64,000 nucleotides of DNA, from contig JADJOG010000019.1 of assembly GCA_016713865.1 (NCBI GenBank), forward strand, positions 1-64,000, written 5' to 3'. The notes under the pieces were generated by a model, which worked only from the letters and a program-made list of their open reading frames with translations, was not told the origin of the DNA and searched no databases. This DNA is from Flavobacteriales bacterium. Lineage in GTDB: Bacteria > Bacteroidota > Bacteroidia > Flavobacteriales_F > PHOS-HE28. Positions 10,516 through 19,532 of the stretch are shown one piece after another (within the stretch, counting starts at the first letter, position 1; the number at the start of each line of letters is the position of its first letter). The position numbers and the translations under genes were made by a program.

Positions 10516-11523
10516 ATGGGCAGCGGCATTCCATTGGTCTCGGTTCTTCTCCCATACTGCAACGCATCGCCAGCACTCGATGCCGCGATTGCCAGCATCG
10601 CGGCGCAGACATTCTCGCAATGGGAACTCCTGCTCATCGACAATGCGAGGCACGGATGAAAGCACCTTGTTGCTCGGCGGTGGGCTGATGCGTCGCGCAT
10701 CACCCTCTTCGCAGGGCCTCGCATCGGCATCGCGCACGCACTGAACAGCGGCCTGGCGCAGGCAAGCGGGATGTACATCGCCCGCATGGATGCCGATGAT
10801 GTGAGCCCTCCCGAGCGCTTGGTGAAACAAGTGGCCTACCTCGAAGCGCATCCGGAGGTCGGCGTGCTGGGCACGCGCACGGCCTTCGCGAGCACTATGC
10901 ATGAGAGTCGCGGCATGCAGGCTTTCGTGGATTGGCAGAACAAGATTCTCTCTCCGCGCGAGCACTATGTGAAGCGTTTCGTCGATGCACCCCTTGCACA
11001 CCCCACGGTGATGTTTCGGCGCGAATTGGTGTCCGCGCACGGCGGCTACGATACCGGCCCGCTGCCCGAGGATCACGAATTGTGGCTGCGCTGGATGGAT
11101 GCCGGTGTGCGCTTCGCGAAGCTACCCGAGGAACTGCTCACCTGGAACGACCACTCCGGCCGCCTCAGCCGCACGCATCCCAACTACAGCGTCGATGCCT
11201 TCTTCGCCACCAAAGCGAAATGGCTGGCGCGATGGATGAAGCGCAAACTGGACAGTCGGCCTGCGATCATCGCGGGAACCAGCGCCCTTTGCCGCGACCG
11301 CGCCGCGAAACTGGAGGCCGAGGGAATCGCGGTGAACGCGTTCACCGATGTGAAAGCGCGCGAAGTGCCGGGCTACAGCTTCATCCCGCACGAGCAGTTG
11401 CCACCCGCTGGTGAAGCGTTCATCGTTTCGTTCATCAGCCAGCGGGGAACGGGGGAGCGCATCGCGGAGTTCCTTTCGACGCGTGGATTAGCGGAGGGTA
11501 CGGACTTCATCTTGGCCGCTTAG
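10516..11523 (+). CDS. Family 2 glycosyltransferase (two compensating frame lesions)
   Basis: Predicted cytoplasmic GT-A inverting transferase of about 335 residues using a nucleotide sugar. ATG 10516 lies 2 bases after the DUF3667 stop and opens into the expected first strand (IPLVSVLLPYCNASPALDAA). The DxD metal/sugar motif is in ARMDADDVSPPERL, and the acceptor-side motif EDHELWLRWM and LLTWNDHSGRLSR follow. Between 10649 and 10672 the frame shifts out and back: the central frame reads TDEST as in the family motif NxSTDES, whereas the outer frame hits TGA at 10657. The only uninterrupted ORF therefore begins at 10771 and lacks the donor-binding first strand. Product and acceptor are unknown; it sits between two DUF3667 membrane proteins. 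Confidence 0.8.
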
Positions 11524-11533
11524 CTTCGCTCGC

Positions 11534-12380
11534 GTGAGCGAGGTACACGCGTGCAAGAGTTGTGGCGCCCCCGTTTCCGGGCGCTTCTGCACTGCCTGCG
11601 GCGAGAAGGTCCTCACCCCCGACGACCACACACTGAAGCACTACCTCGGTGCGCTGCTCAATGCCTTCACCTTCGTCGAGGGCAAATTCTGGAACACGCT
11701 GAAGGCCGTGGTGCTGCGGCCCGGCGAGCTGAGTGCGGCGTACATGGACGGGCGCCGCGTGAAGCACATGCGACCAGTTGCTTTCTTCTTCCTGGCCAAC
11801 TTCATCTATTTCGCCGTCCCGCTGTTCGAGACCTTCAACACCAGGCTGAACAGTCAGCTGCACAATCAACAATACAGCGGCTGGGCCCAGCGCAAGGTGG
11901 AAGCGCATCTGGCGGAAAGTGGCCGAACGTTGGAGGGGTTCAAGGTGCTGTACGAACCTGCCTCTGCGAACAATGCCAAGCTGCTGCTGGTGACCATGGT
12001 GTTCCTGCTGCTGCTGCCTATGAGCGTGCTCTACTTACGGAAGCGGAAGTACGTGAGCGCATACGTCACGGCCTCCTTCGAGCTGATGAGCTTCTATCTG
12101 TGGGTGGCGACATTGGCACTAAGCGTCGCGCTTCACCGTGCTCACCGTGCAACAGGCCATGGGCACAACAGTGGCCGATGGCTCGGTGGATGAGTTGCTC
12201 TCCATCCCCCTGGTGCTACTGCACTTCTGGGTCACCATAGGCATCGGCAAACGCTTCTTCGGCTGCACGTGGTTGGGCGCTGCATGGCGGTCCGTTGCCC
12301 TGCTGTTCGGGTTACAGTTCGCGCTATCCGCCTACCGGCTGCTTCTGTTCTTGGCCACCATGTGGAGCATCAACGCATGA
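11534..12380 (+). CDS. DUF3667 domain membrane protein, copy 2 (frameshifted)
   Basis: Second member of the DUF3667 family in this run, about 282 residues. It starts at GTG 11534, 10 bases after the glycosyltransferase stop. The N-terminal zinc-ribbon has the spacing CKSCGAPVSGRFCTACGEK, and the next part (LKHYLGALLNAFTFVEGKFW) matches the soluble segment of copy 1 in position. Hydrophobic segments follow (VAFFFLANFIYFAVPLF, LLLVTMVFLLLLPMSVLYL, IPLVLLHFWVTIGIG, ALLFGLQFALSAYRLLLFLA). The frame changes near 12131 inside one membrane segment; the first ORF ends at 12193, while the correct frame (FTVLTVQQAMGTTV) runs to 12380. Its stop overlaps the next start in ATGA. Function unknown. Confidence 0.78.
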
Positions 12381-13754
12381 ACGACCACCTCGCTATACCG
12401 CAACGCCTTAGCGCGCATTTCGATACCGGCACCACGCGCTCCTACGCCGCTCGCCGCGATGCGCTGAAACGTTTCTACCGGAGCCTGCGGAAGCACGAGG
12501 AAGAGCTGCTCGCCGCCATGCACGCCGATATGCGCAAGCCGCGCTTCGAGGCTTACATGAGCGACGTGGGACTGGTGTATGCCGCCATCGATCATGCGCT
12601 TTTGCACCTGAGGGATTGGATGCGCCCGCAGCGCGTGCCTTCGCCCTTGGCCATTCAGGTAGCGGAAAGCAGCGTGCATCCTGAACCACTCGGTGTGGTG
12701 CTCATCATCGCACCGTGGAATTATCCCGCCTTGCTGCTGCTCTCCCCGCTGGTGGGCGCCATCGCCGCAGGCAACTGCGCTTTGCTGAAGCCCAGTGAGG
12801 ACGCCCCGCACACCGCAGCGGTTGTGGAACGGATCATTGCAGCGGCTTTCGACCCCGCGCACGTGGCTGTTGCTCAAGGGCACGGCTCCCGGTGGTGCCC
12901 GCGCTCATGAAGAGTTTCCGCTTCGACCAGGTGTTCTTCACCGGAAGTCCGCGTGTAGGGAGGGCAATCATGTCGATGGCCGCTGAGCAACTGGTGCCGG
13001 TTACGCTGGAACTGGGCGGCAAGAGTCCCGCCATCGTTGATCGCAGCGCGGACATCAACAAAGCCGCCAAGCGCATCGCCTGGAGCAAGTACTTCAATGC
13101 CGGGCAGACCTGCATCGCGACCGACCATGCGCTCGTACACGAATCAGTGATGGATGAATTCCTGGATCGATTCGCGCGCTTCGTGAAGAAGGCCTATGGC
13201 GAGGACCCGCAGCAGAGCCCCGACTACGCGCGCCTGGTGAACGACCGCCGCTTCGACACGGTGAGCGCCTACCTGAGCCAAGGCGAACGTTTCATCGGCG
13301 GCGCCGCGGATCGGGCCGATCGCTACATCGCCCCTACCCTTCTCACGCAAGTGGATATCGATAGCCCCGTGATGCGCGAGGAGATCTTCGGTCCGGTGCT
13401 GCCGGTGGTTCCGTGGCGCGAGCCCGAAGAGGTGCTGGCCATCGCGCGCCGCAATCCCTTCCCGCTGGCGGCCTACATCTTCAGCAGTGATCGCAAGGCG
13501 CAGCGCTTCTTCCGCGACCGTATCGCATTCGGCGGCGGATGCATCAACCATTGTTTCCTGCAATTCGGCCCGGAGGAACTGCCGTTCGGCGGCGTGGGCT
13601 TCAGCGGCATGGGGCGCTACCACGGCCGCAACACCTTCGAGCTCTTCAGCAATCGCAAAGGCGTGGTGAAGGCGAGCACCTTGATCGATCACGGCTTGCA
13701 GGAGCCGCCCTACTCGAAGCTGAAGGGCGGATACTGCAGCTGTTGCTCCGCTGA
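12377..13754 (+). CDS. Class 3-like aldehyde dehydrogenase (two frameshifts)
   Basis: NAD(P)-dependent aldehyde dehydrogenase of the short class-3/fatty-aldehyde type, about 459 residues. ATG 12377 overlaps the preceding stop (ATGA), implying translational coupling. Landmarks are IIAPWNYPALLLLSPLVGAI, KPSEDAPHTA, FTGSPRVGRAIM, the general base in TLELGGKSPAIVD and the nucleophile in NAGQTCIATDH. Two lesions are visible: near 12889 the frame moves to VVPALMKSFRFDQVFF, and near 13729 a missing base would turn KGGYCSCC into KGRILQLLLR with a stop at 13752-13754, the usual class-3 ending. As read, the second ORF runs wrongly to 13863. Class-3 enzymes often oxidise medium or long aliphatic aldehydes, so a link to membrane lipid aldehydes is possible but unproven. 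Confidence 0.85.
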
Positions 13755-13820
13755 GCACGGTGACCTTCATCACGGAGCAAGCGCGTGGCGTTCGCCTCTT
13801 TTGCAAGAAGAACCGCACCC

Positions 13821-15409
13821 ATGCGCCAACAGCTACTCGCCATTGTCTTCACGCCCCTGCTAGTCAACGCTCAGGATGCGGGCAATCGCAGCATCGTGCT
13901 GCGAGGAGATCGCCATCCCGAACATGCCCGGCATCCAGTCGTTTCGCCTACGGGCAGCATGATGGGGAATGGCTGCTCCCAACCGGCCGAACCGATGGCT
14001 TGCACCGCCGACAACCCTTCGCAGCCTTCCTCGCCGCCGACAACAACACCAGCGCTTATGTGGTGAATCCGCAGACGCAGCAGGTGTGGAGCGCCTCGCT
14101 GAGCACCTTGCCCACCGCCGTGTTCATGCAGTTGCAGAGCACCAACCTGGAGCACCAGCAAGTGGGCAACACGCTGTACATCATCGGCGGCTACGGCTAC
14201 TCCACCATCGCGGCTGACCACATCACGCATCCGCGCCTCACGGCCATCGACGTTCCGGGCATGATCACGGCCATCAAGAACAGCCAACCCGTTGCGCCGC
14301 ATGTGCGCTCCATCGTCGATAACCGCATGGAGGTGACCGGCGGCTACCTCGGCATCCTAAACGGCACCTTCCTGCTGGCGGGCGGTCAGCGCTTCGTGGG
14401 CCGCTACAACCCGCAGGGCCCCGACTTCGGCCCCGGCTTCATCCAGCAATACACCAATGCTATCCGCCGCTTCACCATCGAGGATGATGGCACCAACCTC
14501 GGCTTCAGCAATTACGAGGCGACGGTTGATACCGTGAACCTGCACCGCCGGGACTACAACCTCGTGGCGCAGGTCTTCCCCGACGGAAGCCAGGGCTACA
14601 CCATCTTCAGCGGCGTGTTCCAGTACGGCGCCAACCTGCCATGGCTCAACACCATTGATGTGAGCGCCACTGGCTACACGGTGGTGCCCAATTTCGAGCA
14701 GTTGCTCAACCAGTACCATAGCGCGCACCTGCCAGCCTATTCCGTGGCCGACAACAGAATGAGCAGTGTGTTCTTCGGCGGCATCGGACGCTACTACTTC
14801 GATGCGAACGATCAGCTCATCGACGATACCAACGTGCCCTTCGTGAACACCATCAGCCGCGTGGAGCGCTTCGCCGATGGCAGCATGGAGGAAATGGCTA
14901 TCGGTGAGATGCCTGCGCTATTGGGCTCGGGCGCAGAGTTCATCCCCGTCCCCACGGTACCCATGATCGGCGACAACATCATCGATCTCGACGCGCTCGT
15001 TGGCGATACCATTCTCGCTGGCCACATCGTGGGCGGCATCCAGAGCACGGCGCGCAACATCTTCTTCATCAACGACGGTACGCAGAGCGATGCCACCACG
15101 CGCGTTTTCCGCGTGCTGCTGGTGAGCGAGAGCACAACGGGAGTTGCCGCGCCATCACCAGCGCGCACGGCCCTTCAGGCTTCATGCGCCAGTGGCGAGC
15201 TCTTCATCACCATCGACCTGCCCGTGGCCGGCATGGCCGAAGTGGAACTGCTGGATAGCAGCGGGCGATTCGTTCGCCGCATCCTGAAAGCACGCGTGCC
15301 ATCGGGAGCGCAGCGCATGCGTACCGATGTGCGCGATCTGGCGCCGGGCGCCTACCTCGTGAAAATGCGCGCTGGTGACATGATAGAGACCGTGCGCTTC
15401 GTGCGCTGA
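13821..15409 (+). CDS. T9SS-secreted cargo protein, N-terminus frameshifted
   Basis: Secreted protein of about 530 residues of unknown activity. ATG 13821 opens a signal peptide (MRQQLLAIVFTPLLVNAQ) in one frame; the frame then moves near 13900 (EEIAIPNMPGIQSF) and again near 13942 (FAYGQHDGEWLLPTGRTDGL), so the long ORF starting at 13760 has a false N-terminus. The middle has kelch-like turns (NTLYIIGGYGYSTI, TFLLAGGQRFVGRYN, SSVFFGGIGRYYF), suggesting a beta-propeller. The last 70 residues fit a type A T9SS sorting domain (AEVELLDSSGRFVRRIL, LAPGAYLVKM, ETVRFVR), so it should cross the outer membrane and be anchored or released. It lies 66 bases after the aldehyde dehydrogenase and may end that transcript. 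Confidence 0.8.
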
Positions 15410-15493
15410 TCACTCCAGAACGCGCTCGGCGCGCTTGGTCAATAGGTCATCGCAGCTTGCGACCGCCACTTCCGCATTACTGTTATCACTGCC
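15410..15493 (-). pseudogene. Remnant of a paralogue of the 77-residue protein at 20896-21129
   Basis: On the minus strand, a startless 27-codon stretch ends in KRAERVLE and a stop. The same C-terminal octapeptide and a closely similar nucleotide run (ATCACTCCAG next to CGCTC) end the gene at 20896-21129. The upstream part is missing: an in-frame TAA occurs just before, where the DJ-1/PfpI gene ends. It looks like the surviving tail of a second gene copy. Confidence 0.4.
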
Positions 15494-16460
15494 GGATTAA
15501 AGCACCTCGCGCCGCGTCTTCATTGATGAATCGCTCCATCACCTCCGGATGCGTCTCGAAGAACTCCTTCTCGCTTTCCGCACAGAAGTAATAAGTGCTT
15601 CCCTTGAAGATCGCCCTGATGCTGGTATCGGCCTGCATGAAGCAAAGTGGGCATATCGGATGCGCAGGGTCGTTGGAAGGCAGGTTGGCGAACTCCTGGT
15701 TCGACATCGGGTCGAGCCAACCATTGCCTTGGTACTCCAATGCCTCAACGATGCCGAGAACCTGTTCGCGCCCTGCGTAGCGCTCTACTACCCGCAACGC
15801 CAGATCGATGCCTGATGATATTCCGCCCGCGCTGGCCACATTGCCTGCTTCCACATAACGCGCACCGCGCTGCAGCTGCACTTTCGGGAACATGCCTGCG
15901 AAACGGAAGTAGCCGCCATGGTGAGCTGCGGCTGGCTTGCCATCGAGCAACCCGGTCCGTGCCAAGACGAATGCTCCATTACAAACCGACATCGTCACAT
16001 CGGCTTCGGTTGTCGCACTCCTGATCCATTCGATCATGCGGTCTGAGCTGCTCTCCATGGCAGGTATCACGATGATCCTCGGCTGCGGCGCATTCTCGAA
16101 GGTATAGTCGGGAAGCACGCGCATGTTCCCGCTCACCGTCACGGGTTCTAGATTATCGGCTACGAAGTATGGCTCGAACATCGGGCTCCAATCGGTTGTC
16201 CATGCTGCGGAAAAGACCTCAAGTGGCCCGGTAAAGTCCAGCACTTCAGCGTTATGGCCGATTACGAAGGCAATAGGGACGAGGCCGCCTTCCGGCACTG
16301 GTAGCCGCGTTTCATTGCTGCCAGTGTAATGTGCTGCGTTAGCCATCGTGTGGATGTGCTCCGTTCGCTCTTTCGGTCGCTCACTGCATGCCATGAATAG
16401 GAGCGCGCTAACTACTGATACGATGCTCACAGTTGAGCATTGGGGTTCAATTCGCTTCAT
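15486..16460 (-). CDS. DJ-1/PfpI-family lipoprotein with C-terminal YHS domain
   Basis: Probable periplasm-facing lipoprotein of 324 residues. Start 16460 (MKRIEPQC) is chosen since it gives a hydrophobic signal ending in a lipobox-like FMAC; an ORF start 18 codons upstream has no support. Residues about 60-240 are a GlxA-like DJ-1/PfpI domain: GPLEVFSAAW, then IIVIPAMESS, and the nucleophile elbow SVCNGAFVLARTGLLDG with the conserved Cys, then the His of AAAHHGGYF. The C-terminus (HPICPLCFMQADTS and STYYFCAESEKEFFETHPE) is a YHS domain with CxxC plus a third Cys, typical of metal-binding or copper-linked proteins. The gene follows the flavoprotein gene at 16511 by 50 bases on the same strand. 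Substrate is unknown; DJ-1/PfpI proteins act as amidases, deglycase-like or regulatory modules. Confidence 0.8.
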   Translation of the reverse strand: MKRIEPQCSTVSIVSVVSALLFMACSERPKERTEHIHTMANAAHYTGSNETRLPVPEGGLVPIAFVIGHNAEVLDFTGPLEVFSAAWTTDWSPMFEPYFVADNLEPVTVSGNMRVLPDYTFENAPQPRIIVIPAMESSSDRMIEWIRSATTEADVTMSVCNGAFVLARTGLLDGKPAAAHHGGYFRFAGMFPKVQLQRGARYVEAGNVASAGGISSGIDLALRVVERYAGREQVLGIVEALEYQGNGWLDPMSNQEFANLPSNDPAHPICPLCFMQADTSIRAIFKGSTYYFCAESEKEFFETHPEVMERFINEDAARGALIRQ

Positions 16461-16510
16461 GATCATTGTGTTTATGTCGTTGAACTTGAGCTTCTGACCT
16501 ACTTCATCCA

Positions 16511-17494
16511 TCAATGGCTGGGCACCACCAGCTCGTGTACGATCGCGCTGCCGGCCATAGTGCCGCTAGCCATGGCCACGCTTAGCGCTCGCATGGGTGT
16601 GGTGCAATCGCCACTGGCGAACACCCCGGCCACATTGGTGCGCTGCACGAAATCCACTTGCAACAGGCCTTGCTCCGTGAGCGTGATGCCCAGGCTTTGC
16701 AGCATGGCCGATGGAACCACGGAGCGCGGGCGGAGGAAGAGCGCATCAACGGCGATACGACCACCATCCGTGAGCGATACTGCCTTCACCCTTCCTTTTT
16801 CATGCAGCACCTCGGCGATCGGCGCTTCCACCACTTCGACCTCGTGCTTCTGGAGCATGTCGCGCTGCTCATCCGTGAACGTGGATGCGCCATTGGTGAA
16901 TACCCTGAGGTTCCGACTCCAGTTCCGCAGCAGGATCGCGTACTGGATGTTGTCGGGTGAACTCCCGATGATCCCGAGGGCCCTTTCGCTCACCTCATAT
17001 CCATGGCAGAATGGGCAGGCCGCAGCCGTGATGCCCCAGCAATCGGCTAGTCCTGCGATCGACGGGAGCTCGTCGCGCACACCCAGCGCAAGGAGCAGCT
17101 TTCGGCTGCGATGCTCTCCTCCCTCGGCCGTGCGCACCACGAAAGCACCATCGCTGCCCGACACTTCGATCGCGCGGCCTTCGAGCATCCGCACTGTGCT
17201 GTATCGCGCCACGTCGCGGCGCGCTTGTGCCCGCAGTTCAGCGGGCGCTTCACCATCGTGCGTGAGCAGGTTGTGCGAGTGCGGCACTCGCGCATTGCAT
17301 GGTTCGTTGGCATCGATGAGCAGCACGGAGCGGCGCGCGTGACCAAGGGTCAGCGCTGCGCTCATTCCGCTGTAACTGCCTCCGACTATAATCACGTCGT
17401 GCATGCTTTCGGGTGTTGGTATCATGTTCCCTTCTGGTATCATCACGGCCAGCATAGCCGCACTGCTTGTCTTGATGAAATCACGGCGTTGCAT
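16511..17494 (-). CDS. Thioredoxin-reductase-like FAD/NAD(P) oxidoreductase with Tat signal
   Basis: Flavoprotein of 327 residues. The N-terminus MQRRDFIKTSSAAMLAVM fits a twin-arginine signal (RRDFIK then a hydrophobic run), so it may be exported folded with FAD. The FAD-binding Rossmann motif is IIVGGSYSGMSAAL (about residues 35-48), the redox-active pair is in AACPFCHGYE (CxxC, about 159-168), a second nucleotide-binding motif is LGIIGSSPDN, and the C-terminal FAD contact is GVFASGDCTTP. This is the domain order of low-molecular-weight thioredoxin reductases and related bacterial oxidoreductases that lack a known thioredoxin partner. It heads a two-gene unit with the DJ-1/YHS lipoprotein. 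What supplies electrons outside the cytoplasm is unclear, so the Tat reading should be treated as inference. Confidence 0.85.
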   Translation of the reverse strand: MQRRDFIKTSSAAMLAVMIPEGNMIPTPESMHDVIIVGGSYSGMSAALTLGHARRSVLLIDANEPCNARVPHSHNLLTHDGEAPAELRAQARRDVARYSTVRMLEGRAIEVSGSDGAFVVRTAEGGEHRSRKLLLALGVRDELPSIAGLADCWGITAAACPFCHGYEVSERALGIIGSSPDNIQYAILLRNWSRNLRVFTNGASTFTDEQRDMLQKHEVEVVEAPIAEVLHEKGRVKAVSLTDGGRIAVDALFLRPRSVVPSAMLQSLGITLTEQGLLQVDFVQRTNVAGVFASGDCTTPMRALSVAMASGTMAGSAIVHELVVPSH

Positions 17495-17626
17495 GTTTCA
17501 AGATCAATTTGGTCCAAGTTCGATGTGTCGTTTCTCGTGATGAGCGCTGACAGGGAGCTGGCATCACCCACCCCGTCGCATTGAATAAGCCGCGTGAGCG
17601 AAGCCAAGGGCAAGCAACTGATGGGT

Positions 17627-18133
17627 TCAAAGCGCAATGGGGCTGAGCATCCATACTCCATGCATTTCGCGCCAACGAGAGGTCGGCACCGTCGCGAGGA
17701 CGCTGGTCCCTCGCGACGGATGCCGCATTGCTCCCCACTTCAATGCCCCGGCCTGCAAAGCCACGATGTTGTGGAAGACATTGTGCAGAGCGCTCAAGTA
17801 CTCCAGCACCTCTTCGTCCTTGGCGCCGGCCTTGATCCGCTCATCGAGCTTAGCACTTCCTTCTACCAGGTCATTCAAATGCTGCTCGATGCCCTTCACA
17901 TCCTTGTACTCGGCGGGGATGGCGCTGGCCTTCCATGCCCTGGCCTTCTCCGCCATCTCGGCGCTTCGCTCGCGGATCGGCTTCAGGTCGCCCTCCTCCG
18001 CCAGATGGAAGGTCTGGCTCATCACGGTGTGGAAGGAGCTGAGTTCTTTCCAAGCCGCCTTGCCTTGCGCTTGCGCGCTTGCGGCGAGAAGCAAGGGCAC
18101 GGCTAGCAGCAGCACGCGCAAAGTGTTGTTCAT
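17627..18133 (-). CDS. Exported helical His/Glu-rich protein, Bacteroidota-specific (3' end probably frameshifted)
   Basis: Small periplasmic protein with a signal peptide (MNNTLRVLLLAVPLLLAAS) and a mature all-helical part. Conserved-looking signatures are SFHTVMSQTFHLAEEGDLKP near the N-terminus and LHNVFHNIV near the C-terminus, which place His residues on two helices as in four-helix metal-binding proteins; no CxxCH haem motif exists. As read the ORF continues to 17627 through low-quality sequence, but one base change near 17757 would give HNIVALCRPGH and a stop at 17742-17740, the length I recall for this family (about 130 residues). Start 18133 is the second ATG, 24 bases after the tiny gene upstream. 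Function is not established; metal binding is inference from the His pattern and the MbnP-like neighbour. Confidence 0.65.
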   Translation of the reverse strand: MNNTLRVLLLAVPLLLAASAQAQGKAAWKELSSFHTVMSQTFHLAEEGDLKPIRERSAEMAEKARAWKASAIPAEYKDVKGIEQHLNDLVEGSAKLDERIKAGAKDEEVLEYLSALHNVFHNIVALQAGALKWGAMRHPSRGTSVLATVPTSRWREMHGVWMLSPIAL

Positions 18134-18157
18134 CTGGTGCATGTCGCGTTTCGTTTT

Positions 18158-18301
18158 TCAGTGTTCAGTGCTGGGGTCTGTCTTCTTGGCCAGCAGTTCG
18201 GCGTAGCGCTTGGTGAGCTTGCGCACCTGCCAGATGTTGCGCGCAGCCAATAGGCCCAGCACGGCAACGAGGAAATAGAAGTAGTTCATGGCGCCCATCA
18301 T
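18158..18301 (-). CDS. Tiny single-pass membrane protein coupled to the WD40 gene
   Basis: An ORF of 47 codons reading MMGAMNYFYFLVAVLGLL as one membrane segment, followed by a basic, helical tail (RKLTKRYAELLAKK). Its first ATG overlaps the stop of the WD40-T9SS gene in ATGA at 18301-18298, a pattern used throughout this genome for coupled genes; an internal ATG at 18289 is an alternative start. It lies 24 bases before the His-rich helical protein gene on the same strand. No family is recognised. The size makes chance possible, but the coupling, membrane segment and absence of any other feature in this gap support a real gene. Confidence 0.55.
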   Translation of the reverse strand: MMGAMNYFYFLVAVLGLLAARNIWQVRKLTKRYAELLAKKTDPSTEH

Positions 18302-19531
18302 TGCTTGTTGATCGAACGCACGCCGAATCGGCCATCGGCGCGCACGCGCAACACGTAGTCGCCCGCTGCCAACGCGTCCAGCGCGATGTGCTGCGTCTGC
18401 GCGCTGAGCCTCTCCGTGAGAACCAAACGACCATCTATCGTGAAGACCTCAGCTACACCACCATTCATTGGTGCGCGGTCGAGCTGCACAGTGATGCCAT
18501 CGGTGGTCGGATTCGGCCATGTGCTGAAGGTGATGGCCTCGCGCTCCTCAACGCTCAGGAAGGTCTGCAGCGCCCAGTACACCACGCGTCCGCTCTGCGT
18601 GCCGGTGATCGCATCGTAGCTGCCGGGCTTGAAATCCACGCTCCACACGATGCTGCCGCTCGCAACGTTGAAGGTGGCCAACAGTTCGCCGGTCATGGCG
18701 CGATACAGGTAGGTCTGCGTGCTGCCGCCCACGATCACCAGCTCATTGTCGTCGCTGATGTCCACTTGGCGCAGTCCATTGGGCGAGTTGAACGAGGCGT
18801 GCTGCATCCACATGTTGCCCATGCGGTGCCACACCTTCACCTGCCCGTTCGATGCACCGCTCACGAGGTGATCGCCAGCAGCGCTGAACTTCACGCTGCG
18901 CACGGCGGCGGTATGGCCCGTGAGCGTGTTCACCAGTGCACCGGTGCTGGCATTCCACAGCCGCACCTTGTTGTCCGAACTGGCGGCAGCGATCAGGTTG
19001 CCATCGGGCGAGTAGTTCACAGCGTACACAGTGCCGTTGTTGCCAGGAATGCTGAGCGCCAAGGTGCCGGTGGCCAGGTCGTACACACGCACAGTGCCGC
19101 CCGCCCCATCTGCTGCCACACGCGTGTTGTCGGGCGAGAATGCGAGGCTGTATGCCGCGCGCTCACACCCACGGGTATGGTGTGAACGAGCACTGGCGTT
19201 GCGCTGCTGTAGTCGTAAACGAGCAAGGTGCCCAGCTCTTCCATGGCACCGAAGTAGCTGCCGCTGGCGCTGAATTGCACACCTGCGATGCAAAGAGCGA
19301 TGAGCTGATCTGGCCATCCCACAGCATGGTGCCATCGGTGCTGTTCCAGAGTCGCACGCGGGCATCGTCGCATTCCGATCCACTGATGACCTTACTGCCA
19401 TCGTTGTTGAAGGCTACCGCGTAGATGGCCCGTGTGTCGGGGTGCCCATCCATATCCCATAAAGGGGTTTGGGCGGCTAGCAGGCTTGGCGCGAGAAGCG
19501 CGAGAAGCACGAGTCGTTGTTGTTGGTTCAT
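18298..19531 (-). CDS. WD40-repeat protein with T9SS sorting domain (two frameshifts)
   Basis: Secreted propeller protein of about 410 residues. ATG 19531 opens a signal peptide (MNQQQRLVLLALLAPSLLAA) four bases from the upstream stop. WD40 repeats are plain: YAVAFNNDGSKVISGSE, then DARVRLWNSTDG; YAVNYSPDGNLIAAASSDNK then VRLWNASTGALV; VRSVKFSAAGDHLVSGAS then GQVKVWH. The C-terminus is a T9SS type A domain (FSTWPNPTTDGITVQL, GGVAEVFTIDGRLVLTERL, LAAGDYVLRV, FGVRSINKQ). Frame changes occur near 19290 (SSSLF in one frame, CIAGVQFSASGSYFG in the next) and near 19160 (PVGVSA then AAYSLAFSPDN), so three ORFs make one protein. It sits in a tight minus-strand run with an MbnP-like lipoprotein upstream; a protein-interaction scaffold is likely. 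Confidence 0.8.
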
Positions 19532-19532
19532 G

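Noticed and set aside
12138..12193. Programmed frameshift in the DUF3667 gene or others
   Set aside because: No slippery heptamer with a downstream pseudoknot is seen at the lesions, and lesions occur in both directions across unrelated genes.
17594..18106. 170-codon plus-strand ORF over the helical protein
   Set aside because: Antisense to a gene with signal peptide and recognisable family motifs.
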